Part shown: positions 48,555-57,754 of the stretch, one piece after another
Numbering within the stretch: position 1 is the first letter of the stretch
Layout: each line of letters opens with the position of its first letter
From: Candidatus Tokpelaia sp. JSC085
GTDB lineage: Bacteria > Pseudomonadota > Alphaproteobacteria > Rhizobiales > Rhizobiaceae
Direction of reading: 5' to 3'
Length of the DNA: 64,000 nucleotides
NCBI GenBank assembly: GCA_003331005.1
Contig: QENC01000001.1
Span: 288,001-352,000 of the forward strand
The notes under the pieces: generated by a model
Database searches by the model: none
Told to the model about the DNA's origin: nothing
The model's input: only the letters and a program-made list of their open reading frames with translations
Position numbers and translations under genes: made by a program

Positions 48555-49988
48555 ATGCTTGAAAAAACCAATTTTTATATTGATGGCCACTGGCGTGCTC
48601 CGCTTCATAAGAAGAATCTTGAGATTATCGATCCTTCTACTGAAGATGTCTGTGGTATCATTAGTCTCGGCAGCGATGAAGATGTTGATCTTGCGGTGGA
48701 AGCAGCAAAAAGAGCATTCCCTGGTTGGTCTATGACACCTGCCCATGAACGTCTGGCCTATATGGAGAAGATCCTCAATCTATACAAGCTGCATTTTGAA
48801 GACATGGCACAGACTATATGTATGGAAATGGGCGCACCTATTGATATGGCTCGCTGCCAGCAAGCTGCTGCAGGTCAAACACATATAGAAACATTTATCG
48901 AGATATTCAAAACCTTCGAATTTGAAAGACCACTTTCCACCAGAGATCCTGGAAGCCGTCTCTTCTTACAGCCCATTGGAGTGGTTGCTCTGATCACTCC
49001 TTGGAATTGGCCGATGAACCAAGTCACGTTAAAAGTAATCCCCGCTATTCTGGCTGGTTGTACCATGGTATTAAAACCATCTGAGATCGCACCGCTCTCT
49101 TCTATGCTCTTTGCTGAAATACTTGAGGAGGCACATCTCCCAGCCGGTGTCTTCAACCTGGTCAACGGAGATGGTGCAACGGTTGGTCCACGTCTTTCGG
49201 GACATCCTGATGTTGATATGATCAGCTTTACCGGCTCCACCCGTGCCGGACGCGCCATCTCGAAAAATGCAGCTGATACCCTCAAGCGCGTCTGTCTTGA
49301 ACTTGGGGGAAAGGGTGCCAACATTATTTTTGCTGATTGTGATAAAGATGCGGTTAAGCGCGGGGTTCTCCATGTTATGAACAATAGTGGCCAGAGCTGC
49401 AATGCTCCGACACGGATGTTCGTTGAGCGGTCTCTCTATGAAAAAGCTGTCAATGACGCATGTATTGCAGCTGAAAAAACCTCCGTTGCAAGTGCTCATC
49501 AGCCAGGGGATCATATTGGTCCTGTCGTTTCGAAAGTACAATATGACAAAATTCAGGATCTTATCCAGTCAGGTATTGATGAGGGAGGGGTTCTTCTCTC
49601 AGGAGGTCCTGGACAACCTGCTAGGCTAAGCCGCGGCTATTTCGTAAATCCCACTGTTTTTGCTGACGTGAGACCTGATATGCGCATCTTTCGAGAGGAG
49701 ATATTCGGTCCAGTTCTTTCAATCATCCCCTTTGATTCAGAAAACGATGTCATTGCCATGGCTAATGATACCCATTATGGTCTGACCAATTATGTGCAGT
49801 CTCAGGATATGAAGCGCTGTTTGCGTATAGCAAAACAGGTGCGCTCTGGTATGGTCGAAGTTAACGGTATTCCACTACCAAAGACCTCATTTTTCGGGGG
49901 CATCCGGGCATCCGGACGAGCGCGTGAGGGTGGTATATGGGGCATTGAAGAATTTCTGGAAACAAAGGCAATATCCAGTTTTAAGTAA
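48555..49988 (+). CDS. NAD(P)-dependent aldehyde dehydrogenase
   Basis: Oxidises an aldehyde to its acid. The Rossmann/substrate motifs are present: TPWNWPMNQVTLK (the conserved Asn), VLKPSEIAPLSS (cofactor Lys), FTGSTRAGRAI, the general-base Glu in CLELGGKGANI, and the catalytic Cys in NNSGQSCNAPTRM. The ATG at 48555 with AGGAAG 7 bases upstream gives 477 residues. The substrate cannot be told; the SGQSCNAPTR form belongs to a broad medium-chain/aromatic aldehyde dehydrogenase group. Confidence 0.9.
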   Translation: MLEKTNFYIDGHWRAPLHKKNLEIIDPSTEDVCGIISLGSDEDVDLAVEAAKRAFPGWSMTPAHERLAYMEKILNLYKLHFEDMAQTICMEMGAPIDMARCQQAAAGQTHIETFIEIFKTFEFERPLSTRDPGSRLFLQPIGVVALITPWNWPMNQVTLKVIPAILAGCTMVLKPSEIAPLSSMLFAEILEEAHLPAGVFNLVNGDGATVGPRLSGHPDVDMISFTGSTRAGRAISKNAADTLKRVCLELGGKGANIIFADCDKDAVKRGVLHVMNNSGQSCNAPTRMFVERSLYEKAVNDACIAAEKTSVASAHQPGDHIGPVVSKVQYDKIQDLIQSGIDEGGVLLSGGPGQPARLSRGYFVNPTVFADVRPDMRIFREEIFGPVLSIIPFDSENDVIAMANDTHYGLTNYVQSQDMKRCLRIAKQVRSGMVEVNGIPLPKTSFFGGIRASGRAREGGIWGIEEFLETKAISSFK

Positions 49989-50057
49989 ACTGCGTTTTTG
50001 ATGCGCAACGGATAATAAAATTTATCAAAGCCAAAAGAGCAACATCCAGATATTATT

Positions 50058-50134
50058 TGGTAGCGGAGGAGGGATTTGAACCCCCGACACAAGGATTATG
50101 ATTCCTCTGCTCTACCTAACTGAGCTACCCCGCC
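50058..50134 (-). tRNA. tRNA-Met (anticodon CAT), probably elongator
   Basis: Read on the minus strand, the sequence folds as a full cloverleaf of 77 bases. Acceptor GGCGGGG pairs with CTCCGCT (wobbles at positions 1 and 6), the D-arm is GCTC/GAGC, the anticodon stem GAGGA/TCCTT encloses loop ATCATAA, and the T-arm is GGGGG-TTCAAAT-CCCTC. CCA is encoded. Anticodon CAT fits Met; the G1-U72 pair and the stem without three G-C pairs argue against the initiator. A lysidine-modified Ile tRNA cannot be excluded but is less likely. Confidence 0.93.
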
Positions 50135-50276
50135 TCTCAAGGCATCAAAGTGCTCCTGATCAATGGATGGCATAAGAGTAGAATCTGAATAGATACCATG
50201 TCAAGCACAGTTATTGTTTTTTAGCGTATTTTCCAGTAAAAGGCCTATGTTTTAACGGAAGGGATAGAGTTTTGAA

Positions 50277-51251
50277 ATGTTGCCGAGAATAGCCGTTTTA
50301 GGATGTGGGAATTGGGGATGTAATCATATTCGAACCTTAAAAAAAATCGGTGCACTTGCCGCAGTTTCAGATGCGGATACTAATCATGCAGAGAAGGTTG
50401 CCGTGAAGTATAATGTGGTTTCCATTCCTGTTGCTCAGCTTTTTTTACAGGAGGATATTGATGCAATTGTTCTGGCACTTCCGCCGCAGTTTCATGCGGA
50501 AAATGCAATACAGGCTCTCCGAAATGGCAAGGATGTCCTTGTGGAAAAACCAATAGCATTGAATATAAAAGATGCAGAGTGTGAAATACAGATAGCTCGT
50601 GCTAATAGATGTATTTTCATGGTCGGTCATGTTCTTCGTTTTCATCCTGTTTTTGAAACAATGCTTGATCTTGTGCATTCAGGTGAATTGGGTGAAATTC
50701 GTTATATTCGTTGCCACCGTCTCGGTCTCGGCAAATTTTATACGGCAAGCGATGCTCTCTGGGATCTTGCCCCGCATGATATTTCTATGATTCTGGCACT
50801 GACAGGTGCTGAGCCTTCTGAAGTACATGGTGAAGGGGTCGCCATTCTTGATCAACTGGCTGATTTTTCTCAACTGAATATGCTTTTTCCTAACGGCCTG
50901 TGCAGCCATCTAGTGACTTCCCGCCTTAATCCTTACCGTGAACGCCGTTTAACGGTTGTTGGCAATCGGGCAATGGCTGTGTTTGATGATATGAAAAACT
51001 GGCAGCGCAAACTTGCAATTTATCGTTTTGGCTGCCGGCAGCCTAATGGGCATAGGCAATGGTCATTTGCTGATGTTGAACCGGAATTCATTTCTGTTGA
51101 AGAAGGCTTAGCACTGACACGTGAATTGCAGCATTTTCTCCACTGTATTAGAACGCGCCAAGAACCACGTACAAATGGCGAGGAGGCCCTTGCTGTTCTA
51201 AGAATTTTAACAAAGGGAAGTCTAAATCGCGACAGTTTAGTGGAGATTTGA
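50277..51251 (+). CDS. gnnA: Gfo/Idh/MocA-family dehydrogenase, probable GnnA
   Basis: An NAD-dependent sugar dehydrogenase. The Rossmann start is IAVLGCGNWGCNHIR and the conserved EKPIAL motif (VLVEKPIAL) with its Lys is near residue 95; the C-terminal domain has DLAPHDISMILALTG with the His. Length is 324 residues. Paired with a DegT aminotransferase 80 bases downstream, it fits GnnA, which oxidises UDP-GlcNAc at C3 for 2,3-diamino-sugar lipid A, known in Brucella/Bartonella-type lipid A. A WlbA-type O-antigen enzyme is the alternative. The family is certain, the substrate inferred. Confidence 0.65.
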   Translation: MLPRIAVLGCGNWGCNHIRTLKKIGALAAVSDADTNHAEKVAVKYNVVSIPVAQLFLQEDIDAIVLALPPQFHAENAIQALRNGKDVLVEKPIALNIKDAECEIQIARANRCIFMVGHVLRFHPVFETMLDLVHSGELGEIRYIRCHRLGLGKFYTASDALWDLAPHDISMILALTGAEPSEVHGEGVAILDQLADFSQLNMLFPNGLCSHLVTSRLNPYRERRLTVVGNRAMAVFDDMKNWQRKLAIYRFGCRQPNGHRQWSFADVEPEFISVEEGLALTRELQHFLHCIRTRQEPRTNGEEALAVLRILTKGSLNRDSLVEI

Positions 51252-51331
51252 TTCTTTGTCTTGGCTTACAGTTATCGGTTTTTTAGGAAGATCAGCAGAT
51301 AGTGTAGTTTGCTATTTTTTATGGAGCAAAT

Positions 51332-52450
51332 ATGCAGTTTATTGATCTTGGTGCGCAACGTGCACGTATAGAAAACAGGATAAATGTCGCAGTAGCAAAA
51401 GTTATTGCTGAGGGGCGTTATGTTCTTGGGCCTGAAGTAGCGGAATTTGAGAGGCAGATTGCAAATTATGTCGGGGTAAAACATGCTATAGCTTGTGCCA
51501 ACGGTACGGATGCGTTACTCATCCCTCTTTTAGCGACCGGGATTGGTCAAGGACATGCTGTGTTTTGCCCTTGCTTTACTTTTGCCGCAACAGCAGAAGT
51601 AGTTGCTCTTTTAGGGGCAGAACCGGTTTTCGTTGATGTACTGCCCGATAGTTATAACATGGATCCGAAACAGCTGAGGCAGGCGGTAGCAATGATTCGG
51701 AAGGAAGGTCGTCTCGAACCGAAGGTTGTTATTCCCGTTGATCTTTTTGGCTTGCCTGCCGACTATCATGCAATAGCTGCCATAGCTGCAGAGGAAAACC
51801 TGTTTGTTATAGAGGATGCAGCTCAATCCATTGGCGGCACATATGATAATATCATGTGCGGAGCGTTTGGTCATGTTGCTGCAACAAGCTTTTACCCGGC
51901 AAAGCCGTTGGGGTGCTATGGTGATGGCGGTGCCATGTTTACTAATGATGATGAGCTTGCTACTGTCCTGCGTTCTGTTTTGTTCCACGGGAAAGGAGCA
52001 AGCCAATATGACAATGTACGCATTGGTATGAATTCACGTCTTGATACCATTCAAGCGGCCATTCTTATAGAGAAATTGGCGATTCTGGAAAATGAGATGC
52101 AAAGACGAAGCTTGATAGGTGTACGCTATACTGAAGGACTTTCTGATATAGTGAAAGTACAGCATATATCATACAGATGTCGATCTGCCTATGCACAATA
52201 TACGATTAGGGCGGAAGATCGTGATGCTCTCAAAATGTATCTGCAGGAATCCGGTGTGCCTTCGGTTATTTATTATGTCAAACCGCTACATTTACAGACA
52301 GCCTACTGTCGTTTTCCACGCACTGCTGCTGTTTTACCAGTGGCCGAGCAACTGGCGGAAATGGTTTTAAGCCTCCCAATGCATCCTTATCTTTCCCATG
52401 AAGACCAGGATAAAATTATCAGGACAATTCACAGTTTTTATAAAAGCTGA
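51332..52450 (+). CDS. gnnB: DegT/DnrJ-family PLP aminotransferase, probable GnnB
   Basis: A sugar 3- or 4-aminotransferase. The conserved parts are QFIDLGAQRARIE, the NGTDALLIPLLATGI loop, VIPVDLFGLPAD, IEDAAQSIGGTY with the cofactor Asp, and the PLP lysine in SFYPAKPLGCYGDGGA. Length is 372 residues. With the upstream dehydrogenase it would aminate the 3-keto sugar to UDP-2-acetamido-3-amino-glucose (GnnB), feeding lpxA in the same genome. Otherwise it could be a WbpE-like O-antigen aminotransferase. Confidence 0.68.
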   Translation: MQFIDLGAQRARIENRINVAVAKVIAEGRYVLGPEVAEFERQIANYVGVKHAIACANGTDALLIPLLATGIGQGHAVFCPCFTFAATAEVVALLGAEPVFVDVLPDSYNMDPKQLRQAVAMIRKEGRLEPKVVIPVDLFGLPADYHAIAAIAAEENLFVIEDAAQSIGGTYDNIMCGAFGHVAATSFYPAKPLGCYGDGGAMFTNDDELATVLRSVLFHGKGASQYDNVRIGMNSRLDTIQAAILIEKLAILENEMQRRSLIGVRYTEGLSDIVKVQHISYRCRSAYAQYTIRAEDRDALKMYLQESGVPSVIYYVKPLHLQTAYCRFPRTAAVLPVAEQLAEMVLSLPMHPYLSHEDQDKIIRTIHSFYKS

Positions 52451-52603
52451 TCCGAGTTTGCAAATTTTCTCTTAAATGATAAAAAAATCCTGAGAGCTGA
52501 GAGGAGCATTCTCATGACAGTCTGAACTTAAATTTGATAAAATCTGCAAGAAGTCGAGATCTAGTGTTGTTAAAAATGGATATCGATCATGATGCTTTTC
52601 ATA

Positions 52604-52632
52604 TTGACTTTTGCATGAATCCTGCATAGAAT
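52604..52632 (+). promoter_or_regulatory. Sigma70-type promoter for rpmH-rnpA-yidC-engB
   Basis: TTGACT (52604-52609) and TAGAAT (52627-52632) each match the sigma70 hexamers at 5 of 6 positions and are separated by exactly 17 bases. The rpmH ATG is 62 bases downstream, and the following genes are tightly packed. This is the clearest promoter I see in the window. Confidence 0.7.
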
Positions 52633-52694
52633 CCAGGACCTTGATATTCTTTTATAAGAGTCAAAGAAGGGCCGTGTGCTGCGGTATTGGAAAA

Positions 52695-52829
52695 ATGAAA
52701 CGTACTTATCAGCCTTCTCGGCTTGTTCGTAAGCGTCGCCATGGGTTTCGTTCGCGTATGGCTACCGCAGCGGGTCGTAAAGTGATTGCTGCTCGTCGTT
52801 CTCGTGGTCGCAAGCGGCTTTCCGCTTGA
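52695..52829 (+). CDS. rpmH: 50S ribosomal protein L34
   Basis: A 44-residue, very basic ribosomal protein: it begins [20 protein letters not shown] and ends with the typical [11 protein letters not shown]. The start is fixed by the invariant MKRTYQPS. An open frame runs 28 codons further upstream but includes the promoter, so it is not coding. rnpA follows after 56 bases, the universal rpmH-rnpA pairing. Confidence 0.97.
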   Translation: MKRTYQPSRLVRKRRHGFRSRMATAAGRKVIAARRSRGRKRLSA

Positions 52830-52885
52830 CTTGTTGACTTATCTGCACTTGCTAGCTCAGCAGGCTGAGGGATCTGATTGTTGAA

Positions 52886-53281
52886 ATGATAAAATTTCCA
52901 CTTCGCCTCCGTAAGAGAGCGGAGTTTTTATTTGTCCGTGGAGGAGAAAAGTATCGTGGTCCGTTTTTCCTGCTGGAGCTTCGAAAGCGCTCACTTGATA
53001 CTGCACCAGGACAAAATGGTCCTGCTCGTGTTGGCTTCACGGTAACGCGAAAAAATGGTAATGCTGTGGTACGTAATCGTATCAGACGGCGTTTGCGAGA
53101 AGCAGTTCGGACCACCCTTGCTGGTTACTTTGCACCTGGGACTGATTATGTCATCGTAGCACATCCTGGTATTATATCAGTGCCTTTCGATCATCTTGTC
53201 CAGGAATTGAAACGCTATATCATATGTAAAAAGAAACGGAAAAGCCTTAAATGGATCTCATTTGATGGAATACAATCGTAA
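52886..53281 (+). CDS. rnpA: Ribonuclease P protein component
   Basis: The protein subunit of RNase P, which matures tRNA 5' ends. The RNP signature is RVGFTVTRKNGNAVVRNRIRRRLREAV, within a 131-residue basic protein. It starts with ATG at 52886 and its end overlaps the yidC start by 17 bases. Confidence 0.96.
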   Translation: MIKFPLRLRKRAEFLFVRGGEKYRGPFFLLELRKRSLDTAPGQNGPARVGFTVTRKNGNAVVRNRIRRRLREAVRTTLAGYFAPGTDYVIVAHPGIISVPFDHLVQELKRYIICKKKRKSLKWISFDGIQS

Positions 53282-55121
53282 CTTTCTTGTTGCTATCGTT
53301 CTTTCCTTGTTGGTTATTACGGGATGGCAATTTTTCTTTGTATCTCCAAAAAAAACAGAAAATCACAAGACAACCGAAGTTACTGGAATCGTTGAGAGCA
53401 AAGAGATACATCAAACTGGTGTGCCAAGAGAGAAATATACCACGGAGATTGGACGGCCTATTATTTCAGCACAGGGAGGCACAGGCACACCGGTTGAGAT
53501 GACGGCACGAAAGCGCATGGCTGTCATCCGAAAAACAGATCGTATCGCTATTGAAACACCACACCTGAAAGGTTCGATTAGTCTTGTCGGTGCGCGTATT
53601 GATGATTTGTTACTCAAAAACTATCACATGACAGTGAAGAAAACTTCGCCGAATATTGCACTACTGAATCCGATGGTCTTTAAACAAGGCTATTTTGCAG
53701 AGTTTGGTTTCAGCAGTGATACACTCAAGACAGCAATTCCACGTAACGAAACTCGCTGGAAAATTACGGGAAAGAACCAATGTCTGACACCCGAATCACC
53801 GGTCCAACTTGTTTTTGACAATGGCAATGGACTGATCTTTCTTCGGAAAATTTCAGTTGATGATCAGTACATGTTCACTTTTGAAGATTCAGTGAAAAAC
53901 CTGACCAAAGGAGATATATCCCTTGCTTCTTATGGCCGTATTTCGCGTGTCTCTCCACCAGACACTGCCAGTGGTACTTATCTACTGCATGAAGGTCTGA
54001 TCGGTATCATCGGCAATGATGGGCTGAAAACAAAAACCTATGATGATCTGTCAGAAGCAAAGGGTGCAGATAGGACTGTCTCTTTTAATCAAGCAACCGG
54101 TGGTTGGATTGGGATTACTGATAAATATTGGGCTGTTGCTCTTATACCCTCTCAGACAATACCTTTTGAAGCACACTTTTCTTTTGATGATGTCGGTGGT
54201 ACCGATTACCAGTCATCGTACCTTGGAAAGGCATTTTCTGTTGCATCGGGCGCAACAAAAACGATCGTCAACCATGTATTTGCCGGAGCAAAGCAGGTGG
54301 ATGTCATCGATAATTATGAAAAAAAGATTGGTATCAAACAGTTTGAATTATTGATTGACTGGGGATGGTTGAATTTCATTACAAAACCGATGTTTGTTTT
54401 GATTGACTGGCTATATCAACTAGTCGGTAATTTTGGTTTTGCTATTCTACTTGTAACTGTAATCCTAAAAATTGTCCTCTTTCCTCTTGCGAACAAGTCT
54501 TACAAATCAATGGCACGGATGAAAAATGTACAGCCAGCGATGATGGAAATCCGTGAAAAATATGCTGAAGATAAGATCAGGCAGCAGCAGGCTATTGTGG
54601 AGCTTTATCGTCGTGAAAAAATCAATCCACTGGCCGGTTGTTGGCCATTGATAATTCAATTTCCCATTTTCTTTGCTCTTTATAAAGTCTTATACATTAC
54701 TATCGAAATGCGTCATGCACCATTCTTTGGCTGGATCCAGGATCTGGCAGCGCCTGATCCGACGTCTTTTTTTAACTGTTTTGGACTTTTACCCTATAAT
54801 GTTCCACATTTCCTGATGATTGGCTTCTGGCCGATCGTAATGGGTATTACCATGTTTCTGCAAATGCGCATGAATCCAACGCCGCATGACCCAACTCAGG
54901 CAATGCTTTTTAATTGGATGCCGATCATCTTTACCTGGATGCTGGCTGGGTTTCCTGCAGGTCTTGTGATTTACTGGGCATGGAATAATACACTTTCAAT
55001 TATCCAGCAGGCAATTATCATGAAGCGTCAAGGATCTAAGATCGAGCTTCTTGGGAAGCTACGACGCTTTTCATCCGGAATCCTTAAACTGATGAGAAAA
55101 AATAATTTTGATAAAAACTAG
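53265..55121 (+). CDS. yidC: Membrane protein insertase YidC
   Basis: Inserts membrane proteins with or without Sec. It has an N-terminal membrane anchor ([19 protein letters not shown]), a large periplasmic domain (about residues 30-350) and the conserved five-helix C-terminal 60KD_IMP core with [20 protein letters not shown], including the Arg-containing hydrophilic groove region. Length is 618 residues from ATG 53265; a TTG one codon upstream is unlikely. It overlaps rnpA by 17 bases and engB by 14. Confidence 0.96.
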   Translation: MEYNRNFLVAIVLSLLVITGWQFFFVSPKKTENHKTTEVTGIVESKEIHQTGVPREKYTTEIGRPIISAQGGTGTPVEMTARKRMAVIRKTDRIAIETPHLKGSISLVGARIDDLLLKNYHMTVKKTSPNIALLNPMVFKQGYFAEFGFSSDTLKTAIPRNETRWKITGKNQCLTPESPVQLVFDNGNGLIFLRKISVDDQYMFTFEDSVKNLTKGDISLASYGRISRVSPPDTASGTYLLHEGLIGIIGNDGLKTKTYDDLSEAKGADRTVSFNQATGGWIGITDKYWAVALIPSQTIPFEAHFSFDDVGGTDYQSSYLGKAFSVASGATKTIVNHVFAGAKQVDVIDNYEKKIGIKQFELLIDWGWLNFITKPMFVLIDWLYQLVGNFGFAILLVTVILKIVLFPLANKSYKSMARMKNVQPAMMEIREKYAEDKIRQQQAIVELYRREKINPLAGCWPLIIQFPIFFALYKVLYITIEMRHAPFFGWIQDLAAPDPTSFFNCFGLLPYNVPHFLMIGFWPIVMGITMFLQMRMNPTPHDPTQAMLFNWMPIIFTWMLAGFPAGLVIYWAWNNTLSIIQQAIIMKRQGSKIELLGKLRRFSSGILKLMRKNNFDKN

Positions 55122-55749
55122 CAAATATCAGAATTTTTTTAACGCGAACTGGGTTTTTTTTCGCAGCGTTCCGACTATAAAGTTCCTGCCATTGGAAGGT
55201 CCACCTGAGATAGCATTTGCAGGCCGCTCCAATGTTGGCAAGTCATCGCTTATCAATGCACTGGTTGGCCAGAACAGCTTGGCATGGACCTCCAACACAC
55301 CTGGTCGTACACAGGTCCTAAATTTCTTTATTCCAGATGGATATGGGGATTCAGTAGATTCTATGCCACCGCTTATGCTGGTTGATATGCCAGGCTATGG
55401 TTTTGCTGAAGCTTCAAAAACAAAAATTCATGCATGGACAAAGCTTGTATTTGACTATTTATGCGGACGTTCGACTCTCAAACGGGTTTATCTGTTAATC
55501 GATGCTCGTCATGGTATCAAGAAAAGTGATATAACAGTTTTTGATTTACTTGACAAATTTGCTATTTCCTATCAACTCGTTTTGACGAAAGCAGATAAAA
55601 TTAAGAAAGGTGACCGTGAGGTTTTAAGGGATGCAACCCTTCAAACGCTTTCCAGAAAAACTGCAGCATATCCGCAAATTCTCATTACTTCCTCTGAAAA
55701 GAAAGAGGGTCTTGATGATTTGCGTACCGCGATAGCGCTGCTTCTCTGA
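55108..55749 (+). CDS. engB: GTP-binding protein EngB (YihA/YsxC)
   Basis: An essential GTPase in large-subunit ribosome assembly. The G motifs are [16 protein letters not shown] (G1), NTPGRTQ (G2), [11 protein letters not shown] (G3) and [11 protein letters not shown] (G4). Length is 213 residues. It starts with TTG at 55108, inside the end of yidC (14-base overlap); no ATG in frame keeps the conserved N-terminal FPxxxxPEIAF-like region. Translational coupling to yidC is likely. Confidence 0.94.
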   Translation: MIKTSKYQNFFNANWVFFRSVPTIKFLPLEGPPEIAFAGRSNVGKSSLINALVGQNSLAWTSNTPGRTQVLNFFIPDGYGDSVDSMPPLMLVDMPGYGFAEASKTKIHAWTKLVFDYLCGRSTLKRVYLLIDARHGIKKSDITVFDLLDKFAISYQLVLTKADKIKKGDREVLRDATLQTLSRKTAAYPQILITSSEKKEGLDDLRTAIALLL

Positions 55750-55840
55750 TACTATGGATCATTCACCAGAATAGAATGATAAGGATATGATACTGTGTGT
55801 AAATAGTGTAAAGTCTTGCGGTCTTCAATCATAAATGACA

Positions 55841-55869
55841 GCCCTGCTCTTTGTTAAAAAAAGCAGGGC
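55841..55869. terminator. Bidirectional terminator between engB and hsp20
   Basis: GCCCTGCT (55841-55848) pairs with AGCAGGGC (55862-55869), an 8-bp GC-rich stem with a 13-base loop. It lies between the convergent engB and hsp20 genes and can stop transcription from either side; T-rich bases lie in the loop and after the plus-strand stem. Confidence 0.65.
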
Positions 55870-55893
55870 CTTTGCACTTAGCATCAAGCTAAG

Positions 55894-56379
55894 TCATGCC
55901 TCAATATTCTTGAGTTCTTTAAATCCTATTGCAATTTTTTGTGGTTTTTTCTCTACAGGAATTTCATAGGAGAAATGTAATGTCAAAAGTCCTTTGTCAA
56001 GATTTGTGCTTTGTATACTAATCCTGTGTTCAAGCCTAAAACTGAGCGAAAAGGCATTTTTTGAAATGCCACGATGCAACCATCTGACATTGTCACCGTC
56101 ACCTTCATCCGTTGAATCTGTTAGCTCTGTTTCCTGTTTTGCGCTGATTATAAGTTGATTGTCCAGCACAGAAATGTCAAGCTCATCCTCATTGTAACCA
56201 GGAACGCTGATTGTCAATTCATAGCGTTCCTGATCTTTTTGGACAAAGTTATAGGCTGGTGTATCAGACAATGGCTTTTCACCAGTTAAACGGCTGAACA
56301 AACGATCCATATGGGTAAATCTGTCAGCCAATATGTTATTGCCAACTGCTGGTATAAGGGAAAAAGAATGATAAGCCAT
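55894..56379 (-). CDS. Small heat shock protein Hsp20 (IbpA-like)
   Basis: An ATP-independent chaperone that holds unfolding proteins. The alpha-crystallin domain spans about residues 45-145, with YELTISVPGYNEDELDISV, the RGISKNAFSLSFRL segment and a conserved GLLTLHF; the C-terminal IxI-like motif is KIAIGF. The N-terminus FDRLFSRL-like (MDRLFSRLTGE) is of the rhizobial/IbpA class A type. Length is 161 residues. The leader may fold over the ribosome binding site (separate entry). Confidence 0.93.
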   Translation of the reverse strand: MAYHSFSLIPAVGNNILADRFTHMDRLFSRLTGEKPLSDTPAYNFVQKDQERYELTISVPGYNEDELDISVLDNQLIISAKQETELTDSTDEGDGDNVRWLHRGISKNAFSLSFRLEHRISIQSTNLDKGLLTLHFSYEIPVEKKPQKIAIGFKELKNIEA

Positions 56380-56382
56380 TTT

Positions 56383-56406
56383 ATTCTCCTTTACTCATCA
56401 AGGAAT
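56383..56406 (-). promoter_or_regulatory. Hairpin covering the hsp20 ribosome binding site, RNA thermometer candidate
   Basis: On the minus strand ATTCCTT (56406-56400) can pair with AAGGAGAAT (56391-56383) through seven pairs with one bulged base and a short loop, burying the AAGGAG ribosome binding site 4-10 bases before the hsp20 ATG. Rhizobial hsp20 genes are known for ROSE-type RNA thermometers with a bulged anti-ribosome-binding-site stem. This is a similar but not identical arrangement. Confidence 0.4.
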
Positions 56407-56598
56407 CGATTATGATGCACAGTTTCCAGATAGTGATACGGGGAATTCATTTCAATATTATATAAAAAATGCTACTAAAATTTTTTATCATGATTGTCTC
56501 ATTGCAGAAGCAAAGAAATTGCACGTCTATCCCTATCTACCGTTCCTTGTCCTATGGCGAGATGCTATGCGATCGTATCATAGAATTGGTTAAAAAAA

Positions 56599-57129
56599 TT
56601 GAATAAACTCATATTTATAATACTATTAATACTGTCGCATACAGCACTGGCAGCTGAACTAATACCACAAGGAGCACAATTCGACGTCGGGTTTTCACCA
56701 AAGAATGGCGCTCTTGAGATTATTCTAAATGGTATTCAAAATGCTAGGAAAGAGATACTTATAGCATCATATTCTTTCACATCAAAGCCTATTGCAACAG
56801 CCTTGCTTAACGCGCGTAAGCGCGGCATTAAAGTGTTACTGGTCGCTGATCAAAAGAGCAATATAGGAAAGTATTCGGCAGCCCAGTTCCTCGCCAATCA
56901 AGATGTCCCAGTCCGGCTGAACGGGAATTACCCAATCCACCATCACAAGTTCATGATCATAGATCATAAACACCTTGAACTCGGCAGTTTCAATTATTCC
57001 GCAGCAGCAGCAAACAAAAATGCTGAGAACGCTCTGTTGCTCTTGAATGTAAAACCAATTGCTGACATTTACGCGCGTGAGTGGAAAAGACTGTGGGATG
57101 AAGCAACTCCGCTTCTAAAAAATTACTAA
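56599..57129 (+). CDS. Secreted phospholipase D-like (HKD) nuclease
   Basis: A single-HKD phospholipase D superfamily protein of the Nuc type, likely a periplasmic or secreted endonuclease. An N-terminal signal peptide (LIFIILLILSHTALAAEL) cleaves near residue 19. The motif is perfect: H-x-K-x4-D-x6-G-S-x-N in HHHKFMIIDHKHLELGSFN. Length is 176 residues; one HKD copy means it should act as a dimer. The start is TTG with a weak ribosome binding site. Its 3' end is followed by a long empty gap. Confidence 0.88.
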   Translation: MNKLIFIILLILSHTALAAELIPQGAQFDVGFSPKNGALEIILNGIQNARKEILIASYSFTSKPIATALLNARKRGIKVLLVADQKSNIGKYSAAQFLANQDVPVRLNGNYPIHHHKFMIIDHKHLELGSFNYSAAAANKNAENALLLLNVKPIADIYAREWKRLWDEATPLLKNY

Positions 57130-57754
57130 GAAATTAGAAGTTCTTAAAGAAGGGGGGAAGTTTCTTTTCGAGCAAAGAATGCTTTAGGGCCTCCTGTATG
57201 TAATGAAGTAATGAACTAGTATTTCACAAGCCAGGAGCTTGTTTCAAAGAACTTGCATAAAAAAAATTTAAGTGAATCCTCGGAAACCTATCCGTTGCCC
57301 CCTCATGTCTGCTTGGGGCTTTTTCTAGCGTCCCCTTCGTTGATGATATTCATAGGTCTTCTTTGTTGATTGATGACAGGAGACTTACTTTTGAAAGCAA
57401 GCGAGATGATTGATATCAAATTTTTAGGTCTGTGGCTCTTTTTTCTCAGAAATTGTGCATCTTTGCTTTTTTTAGCTTTGCACTTCTCTTTATCAAGGCT
57501 TATCATTAAAGCAATTTAGTGTTACAGGTTTGTTAAATACAAAGAAAAGAATTGTATGGATGCTTCCTTTCCAGGGGAAGGTCGTTATAACTTGAGAGAA
57601 AGAGAGGACCAGGGTTGTCGTGAAAGAACTAGATGGGAATAATCATATATGGTCTAAAATTTTTGTTTCTCAATGATCTATCTATATCTATTATCTAAAA
57701 TAACATAACAGCACTGATAGTGCTGCAACCCAATGAAAAAGAACAGAAAGATAA
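57130..57754. other. 625-base intergenic region with no recognised gene
   Basis: Between the HKD nuclease gene and a lipoprotein gene. The only notable open frame (57303-57506 minus) is Lys/Ser-rich and unlike any family. A GGGGGAAG followed by CTTTTCG near 57150 gives a weak hairpin after the nuclease gene. Base composition is A+T-rich throughout; I see no RNA gene or repeat. Confidence 0.5.

Noticed and set aside
50058..50134. Reading the CAT tRNA as initiator tRNA-fMet
   Set aside because: The anticodon stem lacks the three consecutive G-C pairs and the first acceptor pair is G-U rather than the mismatch typical of initiators.
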